A stretch of DNA of 64,000 bases. It comes from Blepharisma stoltei. Taxonomy: Eukaryota; Ciliophora; Heterotrichea; Heterotrichida; Blepharismidae. The DNA is taken from the NCBI GenBank assembly GCA_914767885.1, contig CAJZBQ010000021.1:930001-994000 (forward strand). Reading direction: 5' to 3'. A program made the position numbers and the translations under genes. Of the stretch, positions 1 to 9,865 are shown in pieces (the stretch's first letter is position 1; every line of letters starts with the position of its first letter). Below the pieces are notes generated by a model, which was not told the origin of the DNA, made no database searches, and saw only the letters and a list, made by a program, of their open reading frames with translations.

Positions 1-90
1 CGAATCATACTTCTTGTTAGAGTTGTAATAATTTTATTAGGATTGGCGAGGATTAACTTATAAATTAGACCTTTTTATAAATTTTTGTAT

Positions 91-544
91 TGATTAAACT
101 TAACCATAAATAAAATGGCTTTCGCTTCAAGCGAAGTTAGCTCCGCTAGCTTTCTCTCACTCAAGCAATTTTATTTATGGGGTTGGGTTTTACTTTCTGC
201 ACAGCAACAGCGGTTTAATTTTGGAGATAACCATAGGAACTTTTCCCCAGTGCATTCAAGACTCTCAGGTCTTTACCCCTCAGCACATCCCAAGGGAGTG
301 GACCCTCAGGCGGAACACGCGCAGGAGCTGAGTCGGAATAAAGCCGTGGCGGCAGCGAAGCCCATCGAAGCCGGAACGCCTTATTTACCCGTACCTTGGC
401 GATCAAAAGGGATCGATCCAGCGATTTCTGGGCCCGACACGTGGATAAATATGGTGGCAGCTCTGGAGTTGGCTACCCCGTAGTGGACGTAAAGCGTTAT
501 AGACAATTAAGATTAAGATTAAGATTATGATTAAACTTAACCAT
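91..544 (+). mobile_element. SINE-like retroposon with 17-bp target duplication
   Basis: A GC-richer block of about 420 bp (108-527) sits in AT-rich DNA. The same 17-bp sequence, TGATTAAACTTAACCAT, stands immediately before it (91-107) and after it (528-544). The 3' end carries a simple tail of repeated GATTAA units. A long target duplication plus a short tandem tail is the signature of LINE-mobilised SINEs. Its end (ACCCCGTAGTGGACG) is shared with the block ending near 5455, so the two are related. A 122-residue reading frame inside resembles nothing known and is probably fortuitous. No transposase or reverse transcriptase is seen. Confidence 0.7.
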
Positions 545-894
545 TCTGTAGGAAAATATAGAAAAAGATTTCTTTATTTATGTTTAGATAGCGTTATTAT
601 ATTTTTGAATTAAAAAAAATAGGTATCTACCTCCATTTTCTTTATATCTTTCTGATGCACGTCTAATTTAATTCATCCAGAAATTATTTTGTGTAGAATT
701 CTTTATTTAAGTATTCTTAATATTGTGGTTTCTTTCAAACTGTAATTTGAAAATGATAACTATCAGAAATTTAAAACAAATCTTCCATATTATAAGAAAC
801 TTAAGTCAAAATTATATGATGCTCAGCAAATTATAATGTTTGAAGCTTTTATTTTATCTCTTTTACTGTGATATTGTATTTTGCTTATCTGGAA
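545..894. other. AT-rich spacer
   Basis: No reading frame with TGA as Trp and ordinary stops is convincing here. No repeat or RNA gene was recognised. Confidence 0.5.
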
Positions 895-1141
895 TTAAAA
901 ATCGTAAATTCCAACCAGATCTTTAATATAAGCAGCATTAATAAGCGCCAGAGAAATTGGAGAGTTGATAGTTTGTGTTATTTCAGCTTTATTTAATATG
1001 CTATTTTAATAGAATTGATATGTTTATAGGAACATACCATGACGATGCCTTCTCTTAAATAAAGAATTAATATGGGTTCTCTAAAAAGCGGAAAAATTCA
1101 GCAAATAATAGTTTTAAGCACAGATTATCATTTGAGGGCAT
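895..1141 (-). CDS. Possible small protein, broken by two 1-base gaps
   Basis: On the minus strand an ATG at 1141 opens a coding-like frame (MPSNDNLCLKLL...). It runs on only if one base is supplied near an AACCC run and another near GCATATT, and it ends at TAA 895-897 with ...IKDLVGIYDF. The interval is 247 nt, and two missing bases make 249 nt, exactly 83 codons. It contains an in-frame TGA read as Trp. I do not recognise the product. It may be a real small gene with assembly deletions, a decayed gene, or chance. Confidence 0.25.
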
Positions 1142-1205
1142 TAATAAAAATTAATAAAGGTAAGAATGACACAAAGTATATAATAATTTAATTCGCTCAA
1201 ACTTA

Positions 1206-2006
1206 ATGGAATTCATAAATCAAGATTATCTTCAATCTCTTTTAGAAATGGGATTTTCAAGAGCTATAGCTGAAAAATCTCTATATTTTACACAAAGCTC
1301 CTCTCTAGAAAATTCAATAGATTGAATCCACGAGCATCAGAATGACCAAGATATTGAAGAAGAATTACAAATTCCGTCTATAAATGATAATTCACCAAAA
1401 ATGACGAAACAAGAAGCAATTATGAAGGCACGCGAAATCAAATCCAAATTCATAAGCCAGCCTAAAAGTACCCAATTTATCCAAGTTAAAAGAGAGCCAA
1501 ACAGTCAAAGAGCTCAAAAGTTAAATGCAACTGAGCAGGAGCAAAAAAGAGTTCTTGAAGAAAGAATAAAAAAATTAAAAGGAGGGCAGAGCCAAGCTAA
1601 CCCTACTGCTGAATCTACAACACTAATTATCGATGCCCAAACAATTCCTTCAGATTCTCCTCCAATGATAGAAAAATCTCCCAAAGATCGAATGTATTTA
1701 GCGTTGAAAACAATTGTAACTCTTTATCCAAGCCACCGCCATACGGGAATTGCAATTTCTACAATTAATACATTGAAAACATATTTATCAAATATTATGA
1801 GTAATCCTCTTGATAATAAATTTCATAGGATCAGAATTCAGAATAAATCATTTCAAGAGAAAATTATAAAGGTTCAAGGCGCTTTAAACTTCTTAAAAGC
1901 TGTAGGATTTGTCGAAGAAGATGATTATTATGTCCTCAAAAATATCGGAGTTTATATATTAGCAGAAGGAATTAAAATGCTTAATGAAGCAACTGAAATT
2001 TTATAA
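1206..2006 (+). CDS. UBA + PUB domain protein
   Basis: This 266-residue protein starts at ATG 1206. It begins with a UBA-type ubiquitin-binding helix bundle (LLEMGFSRAIAEKSL, residues about 9-45). A charged linker with a Lys/Glu-rich coil follows, and the C-terminal half (about 160-260) looks like a PUB domain (TLYPSHRHTGIAISTI and the GALNFLKAVGF motif). PUB domains bind the tail of the AAA ATPase p97/Cdc48, so a role as a p97-ubiquitin adaptor is inferred. The Trp of the UBA motif (SIDWIHEH) is encoded by TGA, one of the clearest proofs of the genetic code here. No insertion interrupts the gene. The symbol is left empty because the UBXN/PNGase subfamily cannot be settled. Confidence 0.8.
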
Positions 2007-2360
2007 TTAAATCTTAATTCCTTCTTCTTAAAGAAACTTCCATTTTTCTTGATTTTAGTAAAATAGCTCATTTCTTGCGTAAAGACTTTAAGTAATTGTA
2101 TTTTTCACAAATGAAAGCACCTTTAAATACAAATTTAAATTTAATTACTGATTTTCTCAATTTCTATAACAAATCTTATAAAAAATTTTCTTTATTCATT
2201 TCAAGGCAATAGCATTCAAAGGAATTGCCAGTATAGCCCCTTTCCTTTGAAAGCACAACCCTTTTCGCAGAATTTAAATAACTCTACTCAAATCTTCAGT
2301 TTTCACCTTCCATATTTTTCTGACAAAAATATCAAATGTTTCTGATAACTCCATTATAAT
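2007..2360. other. Intergenic spacer
   Basis: AT-rich spacer between two co-oriented genes. Nothing recognisable is present. Confidence 0.5.
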
Positions 2361-3110
2361 ATGTTACATCAATCTCTTAAAACAGTGAAAAATTTGACTA
2401 GCAATGCTGAACTCTTTGCAAGTATATCTCGAAGATTCCTCGATATGTTTGTTACATTTCCAGTCCCACTTTACCTTCGAGTAGCGTTTCACGATGCAGG
2501 GACTTTTGATGTAGTTACAAAGAAAGGTGGCCCAAATGCAAGTGTGTTGAATTCCATAGAGATGAATAGGACTGAGAACAGTGGATTCTTAAACATTAAA
2601 GATACTTATTTGAATATTAAAACTGAAAACCCAGCAGCATCGATGGCAGACATCATTCAAATAGGAGGCTATGTCGCTGTGAGTCATTGTGGAGGTCCAG
2701 TAATGCCATTTAGATTTGGAAGAGTTGACTGCAGCGGGTCAGAAAGTGACACAGATGGGCAAATACCCTTCCCATCTACCAAAAACATTAGAGCAATCTT
2801 CCGTAATATGGGATTTTCTGATGTTGAGCTTGTAGCTTTAAGCGGAGCTCATACTTTGGGAGGCATAAGATTCAACCCACCTGGGACATTTACACCATTT
2901 ACAACGAATCCATTGGTATTTGATAATAGCTATTTCAAACTATTGTTACAGACTAAAAATCCTCAGCTTGCAAGATTGATTTCTGACTCATTTTTAACCG
3001 TAGATCCAGACTTGTTGAATATTGTGCAGCAATTCGCAAATGACCAGAATCTTTTCTTTTCAGAATATACCAAAGCTCATGTTAAGCTTTCTGAGCTTGG
3101 ATACCATTAA
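2361..3110 (+). CDS. Class I-type haem peroxidase (ascorbate/cytochrome c peroxidase-like)
   Basis: This 249-residue protein belongs to the plant/fungal/bacterial peroxidase superfamily. The distal haem pocket is present as LRVAFHDAGTF (catalytic Arg and His, residues about 34-45) and the proximal haem ligand as ALSGAHTLGG (about 156-165). The length matches ascorbate peroxidases (about 250). No signal peptide is evident, so a cytosolic H2O2-detoxifying role is inferred. The electron donor cannot be read from the sequence. The start ATG at 2361 is preceded by AT-rich DNA. No in-frame insertion is present. Confidence 0.88.
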   Translation: MLHQSLKTVKNLTSNAELFASISRRFLDMFVTFPVPLYLRVAFHDAGTFDVVTKKGGPNASVLNSIEMNRTENSGFLNIKDTYLNIKTENPAASMADIIQIGGYVAVSHCGGPVMPFRFGRVDCSGSESDTDGQIPFPSTKNIRAIFRNMGFSDVELVALSGAHTLGGIRFNPPGTFTPFTTNPLVFDNSYFKLLLQTKNPQLARLISDSFLTVDPDLLNIVQQFANDQNLFFSEYTKAHVKLSELGYH

Positions 3111-3200
3111 GATCCATTAATATTAAATAATATATGGATTCTCCTTAAAGGCTTTACTTTTAACTAATTACTGCATAAACTGCATAGAATTAAAAAATAA

Positions 3201-5893
3201 TTATGAATTATACAGTTTAAAATCTGATATAAAAGTCCATCCTTCCAGATGGCTATTTTCTATTTCGATTTCACTTTCTTTTGGCTGGGTGATTTTTTTG
3301 ACAATTACAGGCTTTTCTGGTGGTCTTGGGGGTTTTAGTTGTTTTTCCATGACAGCATTCCAATCAATTCCTTCAAAAAAGGGATGAGATTTAATCTCAT
3401 CCGCATCAAATGAACTTCCTAACCTTTGTGTCGGGTCTCTTTTAAGCAGTTTTGATATTAAATCTTTGGCCTCGAAACTGATTTTGACAGGAAAAGATAG
3501 TTTCGCGTTTCTTATATTATTAAATAATTGGTCACGGCTGTGTGAAAAGAATGGAGGAATGCCGCATAGCATTTCGTAAAGCAAAACACCTAGTAAATAC
3601 CAATCAACTGATTTTCCATGGCCAGCCCTATTCAGCATCTCAGGAGCTAAATAGGCTACAGACCCACAAAATGAATTTGAAGTACAGTTATCATCAACTC
3701 CTTCTTTTGATAATCCGAAATCAGTCAGAAGTGCATGACCATCTGCATTTAGAACAACATTTTCTGGTTTCAAGTCTCGATAAATAATATCGTGCCTATG
3801 GAGCTCTTCCAATGCTAATAAAATTTCGCAAATGTAAATCTTTGCTTGATTTTCTGGAATAAATTTGTTTTTTGCTATATAAGATCCTAAATCCCCTCCG
3901 GAGCAGTATTCAAGTATCAAGAATAATTTGTTTGAAGATTGAAATGCGTATCGCAGGCGTACAATGAATGGATGGTGCACATAGGTCATAATGTTTCTTT
4001 CAGTCATTGCATATCTGACTAGATTTTGACCCAAAATTTTGTTTTTACTGACTCCCTCTCTGAGCGAAAAAAAAATTATTCGCTAGTGTTAGGGATTAAT
4101 TTTTTTATATAAAATCTATAGTATTTTTTTTCTAATTCAAAAATCCAAATATTTAATTTAAATTATTAAAATCAGTTTAGTTTTTTACCCAAAAAATACG
4201 GATTTTTCCAATAGTTTTGTTTGTTCATGAAGAGGTGAGTGAGAACTTTCATAGCAAAAAGTTCATCAGAGTCAAATTTTCTTACAAGATAGACTTCACC
4301 AAAACTTCCTTTTCCTAAAATAGATATGACTTCAAAATCTGAAGGGCCGACATTTGTGCTTTCAATCATTTCTTCTTCCACCGAGTCTTCATCAGAAAAT
4401 GCAGGGACCTTTTGCACTTTTTGATTTCCTTTGATTTTAGAAAAATTTTGAACATTAGCTTGGCTCATCATGAGGTCAATCTGATCTTCTTCAAAAGTCT
4501 GAATTTTGAGTTTGTGCGTCTTTTGCTCTGTCAAAATATCTTTTTCTTGTTCAATTTCTGTCATCATTGAATATGCATCCTCTCCTTCTAAATTCTTAAT
4601 GTATAAATCGGGCGATCTAAGTAGCATTCATTCAATTAACTCTTGATTTTTGCTCTTTAAAGCATAGTGCATTGGGGAATTTCCAATCCCATCAATTGCA
4701 TTAATATTTGCACCGGATCTCACAAATAATTGGCTTATTAATAAAAACCCATATTTGCATGACAAATGAAGTGGAGTCATTTTTCAAGCATCTATCGAGT
4801 GAAGATCTTCGAAGTTACCGTAATCTAATAAGACCTCGCAGACTTTTAAATGCCCAAGATGTGAAGCTCTGTGAAGAGGCGACATATGATATTTTTCAAT
4901 AAAATAGTCACTTTTAATTTGATTTCCGAATCTTTTTTTATCCAAAATAGTTTTGCATAATTCGTGCTGATTATTTTCTACAGCATCTCATAGGAATTGA
5001 TTTATTTCTTCCGGCAAGGTTTTGCCATTTCAGAGATGGACGGCAATGCTAGGTAAGCAATTCTGGTGGAGTACAGAGCCTAGCCCTAGTCTATTCTCAG
5101 GGATGGTTTTTTCCTCGTGGGGAAGGAAAGCACGGCAGTTGGAAAGGGGAAGCCCTGCAGAGTCCTCACGACCCATCGGGTAACTCCCTAGCGTGAAACT
5201 GGGCGTTACGTCCCAGGCTACATGTTTTTCCTTTTTGCCGAAAGCCTACCAGAAAATCCATTTTTTGGGTTTTCGGAATGGCAACCCATGTCACAAGCAA
5301 GTAACTCATTCATGAGCCGTCGAAGCCGGCAACACTTGCCCCTAGGCGCACCTTGGAGATCGAAGCGGACCGCCCAGAGGTCTGTGGGCCCGATGCGACG
5401 AAAAGGCGAGCGGAGGTCTGGGCTTAGCCACCCCGTAGTGGACGTTAAGCGTTATAATTAGTAAGTTAAGAGATTTATTTCTTCAATGAGCGAATTATTT
5501 TGTGGATTTACTGATTCGTGATCATTCAGGTAAGAAAATCTGTTATCGTTAACCCCTTTATCAGAACCCAAAGGAGATTTCGGATTAGAGAGTGCATGAT
5601 TGAATTTGCCAATTTTTTTTGATCTAATATACTAGAGCTCAAACATTTAAGGCATAAATTTTTTGTACGCAATCAATATAGTAAGTTATACATTTAGAGT
5701 CATCTTGAGTATTTCGTGCATCTCAAACAGTGCCATTAGGAGAGTCTGATTTAAGCTTATCTAAATTTTTTTGTTGCAAGCTTTCTTCATGAGTTGAGTA
5801 ACTTAAATTGCCTATATCCATCGATTGTTGAGCTTTATGACAAGATATTGCAGATAGAAATTGCTTAATCTTCAGAAAAAAATTTTGTTCCAT
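3201..5893 (-). CDS. Ankyrin-repeat AGC-family protein kinase, split by two insertions
   Basis: Minus-strand gene. An N-terminal region (start ATG near 5893) is followed by ankyrin repeats (MSPLHRASHLGH, MTPLHLSCKYGF, NSPMHYALKSKN), then an AGC kinase. The glycine loop is ILGKGSFGEVYLV, the catalytic loop YRDLKPENVV, then TDFGLSKEG, and a C-terminal hydrophobic motif near GWTFIS. Two insertions interrupt it. A SINE-like element (5012-5484 including one target duplicate) sits in the ankyrin region. A MITE (4052-4242) lies right after the AMKVL strand, and its removal gives AMKVLSKNKILGQNL in frame. One further frame change near 5625-5650 is unexplained (tiny intron or extra base), so the first about 80 residues are tentative. 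Known relatives phosphorylate Ser/Thr downstream of lipid or cyclic-nucleotide signals; the substrate here is unknown. Confidence 0.82.
4052..4242 (-). mobile_element. MITE-like insertion in kinase exon (family 1, divergent)
   Basis: 191 bp with decayed inverted ends resembling family 1 (read on the minus strand: CTCACCTCTTCATGAAC at one end and GCTCAGAGAGGGAGT at the other). The flanking duplicate is TCA, not TA. Cutting between the two TCA copies restores the kinase frame exactly. Confidence 0.7.
4999..5484 (+). mobile_element. SINE-like insertion with 13-bp target duplication in kinase exon
   Basis: A GC-rich block (5012-5471) is flanked by GATTTATTTCTTC at 4999-5011 and again at 5472-5484. 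Deleting one duplicate plus the block rejoins the minus-strand frame as ...LIEEINQFLWDAVEN... leading into ankyrin repeats. Its end shares the ACCCCGTAGTGGACGT module with the element at 108-527. A segment around 5200-5275 resembles 14790-14860 (TTACG.CCC and CTACCAGAAAAT-type blocks). Confidence 0.72.
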
Positions 5894-6388
5894 TTACAAT
5901 TTATTTTATTAATTATATTTATAGCTCAAAAATTGAGAAAAGTAATAGCATATATTTAAATATAATCTGATCTAAAAGCACTATGCAAGAATTCGGAAAA
6001 TAAAGTATCGCAAGTGTTTTGGATATTTCTTAATATAATTTTCTTTTTCAATAAATATCGAATTGATAATTAGCAAGAATACCTCATAGGACTAGCATTA
6101 ATTTTTTATATATAAAAATACTATTTCATTCTTATTTAGCTTACTCTATTTACAATACACTATTATCATCCAAGTGAAATTATATAAATTACCAATATTT
6201 CAATCATTTTTCTGATAAGAAAAGCTTCTTAAGACATTTTTATAAAGTCTTCAAAACCTATTGGAATATTTATAAACGAATAGTAAAAGATTTTAATCAT
6301 TTCGAATAAAATTATAAATACGTCTATTAGTACAAAATTCTCCATATAATACTCTTGATGATATAAAAAAACACTGAATTTATAAACA
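5894..6388. other. AT-rich divergent intergenic region
   Basis: This stretch separates a minus-strand and a plus-strand gene, so it should hold both promoters. No specific motif could be assigned. Confidence 0.5.
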
Positions 6389-8234
6389 ATGGAGAAATGT
6401 AAGATTTAGATTAAATATCGACGATAAGCAGAGTTAGACATTGATAATCACCTTGCTTGGCTCCAAAATCCAGTCTCATATACTTCGGAGTTCAATGAGA
6501 AAATGGAAGCATTCCATTTTTGATTTTCGATCGAAACAGATTCTCCAAGAATCGGCACTTTGGGGAGAGCCATCTTGTGAAAGTATTCGATAAAATAAAG
6601 ATAGAGATAGAAAAAATTTATCCAGCCATAACGGGGATATGAAACCTTCATAGAGCAGCATAGCTTACTTCTGCGGCAGGCATTTCTTATTCCAAGGCCT
6701 ACTGAAATGACTCAAGCCCAGAAGTAAGCACGATGGGATGGATTCTGCCTGCTCCATAGCTATTGAACCTCGGAGTCTGTCTTCCATCTTAAACTTAAAC
6801 TTATTATACCGGTGACTTCTGCCTTGTGGCAACGCAGTCACCAAGGGCCCATAAGGGTTTATCCACTTTGTGATACCGTCAGTTAACTGGGTTTGAAGAA
6901 AAGATGATTTCCTGGTGAGAAAAGGATTAGCACCACCTTTCCTCTCCTCCGATCCCTGACTCGATGGGACATCTGGAGTGTTTGCTCTTCCTCTTGCATC
7001 TGCTCTTCACCTTGCTACTCTTCTGCTAAGTGGGTGGACTATGGACTTCTGTGGCTGCTGCTTGGGCTGGGTGAAGGTTACCAGCATAAAAATAAAAAAA
7101 TGGAATTTCTGGCAAACTCTCGAGATAGGGAAAGGTTAGAGCCTAAAGCGTGACTCGCAGTTCACAGTAGGAATTTTGCCTGATTTATTTAGGCATTCTC
7201 TTTAGACTTTGCCGGATTTCGTATTTTTAACTCTTGACTTCCCTTCTCACTCGATTAAAATCTAACTCTAAAAGAGGACTTGGACAGGCTCCAAAACGAC
7301 ATGAAATTACTTAGGCTTCATCGTTGTCTCTTTTTGAGCTGCAAAACTTGCCGGGTATACTTTAAATATGTACTCTAAGCTGCATAGCGGGAGGCCATGC
7401 CGGGATGAGAAGCCATATTTAAATTATAGTCTGTCTTCCGTCAGCGTCATCATTTTATTTCTGAAGAAATGTAAGGAATGTGGAGGAAAAGGGAAGCATC
7501 TAATGAAATGTCTCTCATGCAATCTCTTTTTTCATCCTAAATGCTGTCATTATGTTCGCTTTTACTGAAGAGGTGGATTTTGTCTTGATCCCAAATGCCA
7601 AGAAGTTAAAGAAACAACCCAGCCATTCCCAGAAAAGCCTTCTAAGCCTAAAGTCGACTACAAAAGTGCCTCTGAGTCAAGCGTTGACCTCGAAGAGTTT
7701 GAAGCAGTGACCTGTCATCGTTGTGGAGAGCCAAAATCTCATTCATCAGTAAAAACCTGCCACAATCCCGAGTGTAATAAATCATTTTGTAATTCATGCA
7801 TAATCCGCCGCTATAAAATGCACTATCGAGACATCCCCAAAGACTGAAGATGTTTTGTGTGCCAAAAAATCTGCTCCTGCAGCGAATGCAGGAATTCATT
7901 TTCAGAAAAAAAGAGAAATGACCAGAGGGCCAACAGAAGGCAAATTGACGAATCTTGCCATGTCTGCAGGAAAAAAAGCAGACTATATCAAATGCAGAAA
8001 TGCCTATGCTGCGAAAGAAGCTATTGCGCACAATGCATCCAAAAAGAAGACGTTAATTTAAGCAGATGTGATGTGTGCCTAGAAAAATGCAAATGCCACC
8101 AGTGTGCTGAGATGGCGTTCAAAGAAGACATTGAGAAATTAGTTCGAGGACCTGACCTTAGAGAGCTTTATCCATTCGATGTGGAAAATATTTACCAAGT
8201 GAATGGTTTCTGGGTCAGAGATATCCTAATGTAA
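6389..8234 (+). CDS. CDCA7-type (zf-4CXXC_R1) zinc-finger protein, split after codon 4
   Basis: The gene begins at ATG 6389 (MEKC) and is interrupted at once by a 1072-bp insertion. Joining at the AGAAATGTAAG direct repeats (6393-6403 and 7465-7475) gives MEKCKECGGKGKHLMKC in frame and 257 residues in all. An N-terminal PHD-like Cys/His cluster is followed by two 4CXXC_R1-like modules: CHRCGEPKSHSS...WRCFVCQKICSCSEC and CHVCRKKSRLYQ...CDVCLEKCKCHQC. TGA codes the Trp at 7570 and again in KDWRC. In animals and plants such zinc fingers (CDCA7) bind DNA and partner the remodeller HELLS in DNA methylation. That role is knowledge of the family, not shown here. Confidence 0.78.
6393..7475 (+). mobile_element. 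Long retroposon-like insertion with 11-bp target duplication
   Basis: Insertion of about 1.06 kb between two copies of AGAAATGTAAG. It is GC-richer than its surroundings. Its last 100 bp (GGAGGC.ATACCG and GCCATATTT..ATTATAG blocks) are clearly related to the 3' end of the insertion at 57778-58302. The ACCACCTTTCCTCT block near 6932 also recurs there at about 57870. It has no credible coding capacity. Confidence 0.72.
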
Positions 8235-8310
8235 GCATAACAGATATTGATTTTTTGTATAATAGAATTAGAGAGATTAGGAAGCAATTTGTGTATCTAA
8301 GATAGTAATA

Positions 8311-8826
8311 TTAATGCATTCTTTCCATATGCTGGGAAAGCATATACTTATTATAAATCGATTTTCCGCAGAGAGGGCAACTGACTCGGGTTGTTTTATC
8401 GTGCACTTGATTTATGTGGAATTTTACTGCATATTTATGCTTAAAACTTTTTCCACATATATGGCAGGCAACTCCTTCATTGCTTTGAGAATGCCGCTTC
8501 CCTAGGTGCTGCCTGAGGCCTTTATTGCATTTAAATGTTTTATTACACAAATGGCACTGCAAGTCATCGTTATCAAAACTTGCAGATGTCGAAGGGCTAT
8601 TAGGATTCCATGATAAATCGTCAGAATTTAAGCCTAAATCCAAATCCAGGAAATTTATTGTATCTTGGTCGAGCTCAAAATCCGCTATGAAATTATTTCG
8701 GATTTCAAATATTGAACAAAAGTTCGTTAGAGAATCTCTCCGCTCTTTTAAGAGGGGTAAATGGCTGTGATATAGTAAAAAGTAGCTGCTACATTGAGCG
8801 ATAACATCTTCTTGAATGCTCTTCAT
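8311..8826 (-). CDS. Three-finger C2H2 zinc-finger protein
   Basis: This 171-residue protein reads from ATG 8826 on the minus strand. The C-terminal half holds three tandem C2H2 fingers: CHLCNKTFKCNKGLRQHLGK, CHICGKSFKHKYAVKFH and CPLCGKSIYNKYMLSQHM. All zinc ligands are intact and a short linker separates each finger. The N-terminal half is acidic and Ser/Asn-rich (DFELDQDTINFLDLDLG), like a transcription activation region. A DNA-binding regulatory role is inferred. It converges with the zinc-finger gene upstream, with only about 76 bp between the stop codons. Confidence 0.85.
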   Translation of the reverse strand: MKSIQEDVIAQCSSYFLLYHSHLPLLKERRDSLTNFCSIFEIRNNFIADFELDQDTINFLDLDLGLNSDDLSWNPNSPSTSASFDNDDLQCHLCNKTFKCNKGLRQHLGKRHSQSNEGVACHICGKSFKHKYAVKFHINQVHDKTTRVSCPLCGKSIYNKYMLSQHMERMH

Positions 8827-9865
8827 GTCAGATAATTACTAGTTTATGGTGATTTATTAAGGCAGATTGTATAAAATGGCACTGAACAATAGCTTACCAT
8901 ATATATAATAGTAAAATTCTTTTAGAGTGGTCAGAATATTATATTAGGCATTAAAGAGGAAGACAAAAATTATCACAATGAGTGCTAAAAATCATTATTA
9001 ATTGTGACAAATTTGTATGAGATTAATATAAATTATAAAAGTTGAAAATCCCACAGAATTTGGTTTTTGCAGTTACTCACGATTATTTAAGTAAAGGTTT
9101 TGAAGAGTATGATATTATGATGATATTTAAGATTCTTGTGATTTAAAAAAGATAAATTTTATTAGAATTTATAATCTCTTACTTCTTTAAAATGATACAA
9201 AATTTAGGTAAATTTCCATTTTTGGTACTTTAACCCCCTTTAAATTGGAACATTTCTTAATAGGAAAATTTTATAGGTGAAAATATTAATGCTTATAAAA
9301 TTAGTTTTGACCTAATTTAGTGGCAAAAGAGTGAATAGAATATTATTTAAAAACTGACTCAATTAATTTTTTAAGGTAATCTTCATAAAAATAAATTAAA
9401 ATCAAAAGCATTGATTCAATTCATATTTTTTAATTTTTAAAAAAAAATTAATCTCCCTTTAAAGTGGAACAGTATATTTAGTTTCATTTTAAAGGGAGAA
9501 GTTAATAAATTTTTACTATAACTGTTTACGAAAATTTCCATTAATCTTCTAATAATTGTTATAACTCAAAAACTCAAAAATTTCGTTCTATTAACCTGCA
9601 TTAGTCAACTAAGATTATTTCTCTTCTTATCAAAAAATATACAGATTATATTTATACTTTTTTAATTGGCACTCACATCAAGGCAAGACATTATGATGCC
9701 TAGCTGCTCCTTAATAAGGATAACATTATTCATTTTTCTCTAGGCTTTTTATTAATTTCAAAAATTTCTAATTTGAAGGTGTAACTTCTTTATATAATTT
9801 ATATGTGACTTCATCTTTTCTCAGTGAACACGGGCGGGGTTCGAGTCCCATCATTGAAAAACCAT
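8827..9865. other. Intergenic region upstream of the channel-PDE gene
   Basis: AT-rich apart from the family 2 MITE. A short GC patch at about 9830-9852 (GGGGTTCGAGTCCC) resembles a tRNA T-arm, but no matching acceptor or anticodon arm was found. Confidence 0.4.
9233..9504. mobile_element. MITE family 2 copy, intergenic
   Basis: A TA-flanked segment. Its left end reads ACCCCCTTTAAATTGGAAC. Its right end reads as the inverse (TTTTAAAGGGAGAAGT), with an internal near-terminal repeat CTCCCTTTAAAGTGGAAC at about 9452. Other copies lie at 44820-44935 and 45525-45855. Confidence 0.65.

Noticed and set aside
115-483. 122-codon open frame in the first GC-rich block
   Set aside because: It lies entirely inside a repeat with target duplications, has no domain and no similarity to neighbours in codon use.
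545-1141. Continuous 200-codon minus-strand frame if TAA and TAG also code for Gln
   Set aside because: If all codons are sense, any DNA is open; the resulting sequence has no conserved motif, so this is no evidence.
9830-9852. T-arm-like sequence GGGGTTCGAGTCCC suggesting a tRNA
   Set aside because: No acceptor stem, D-arm or anticodon arm at the right spacing upstream; the following bases belong to the start of the channel-PDE gene.
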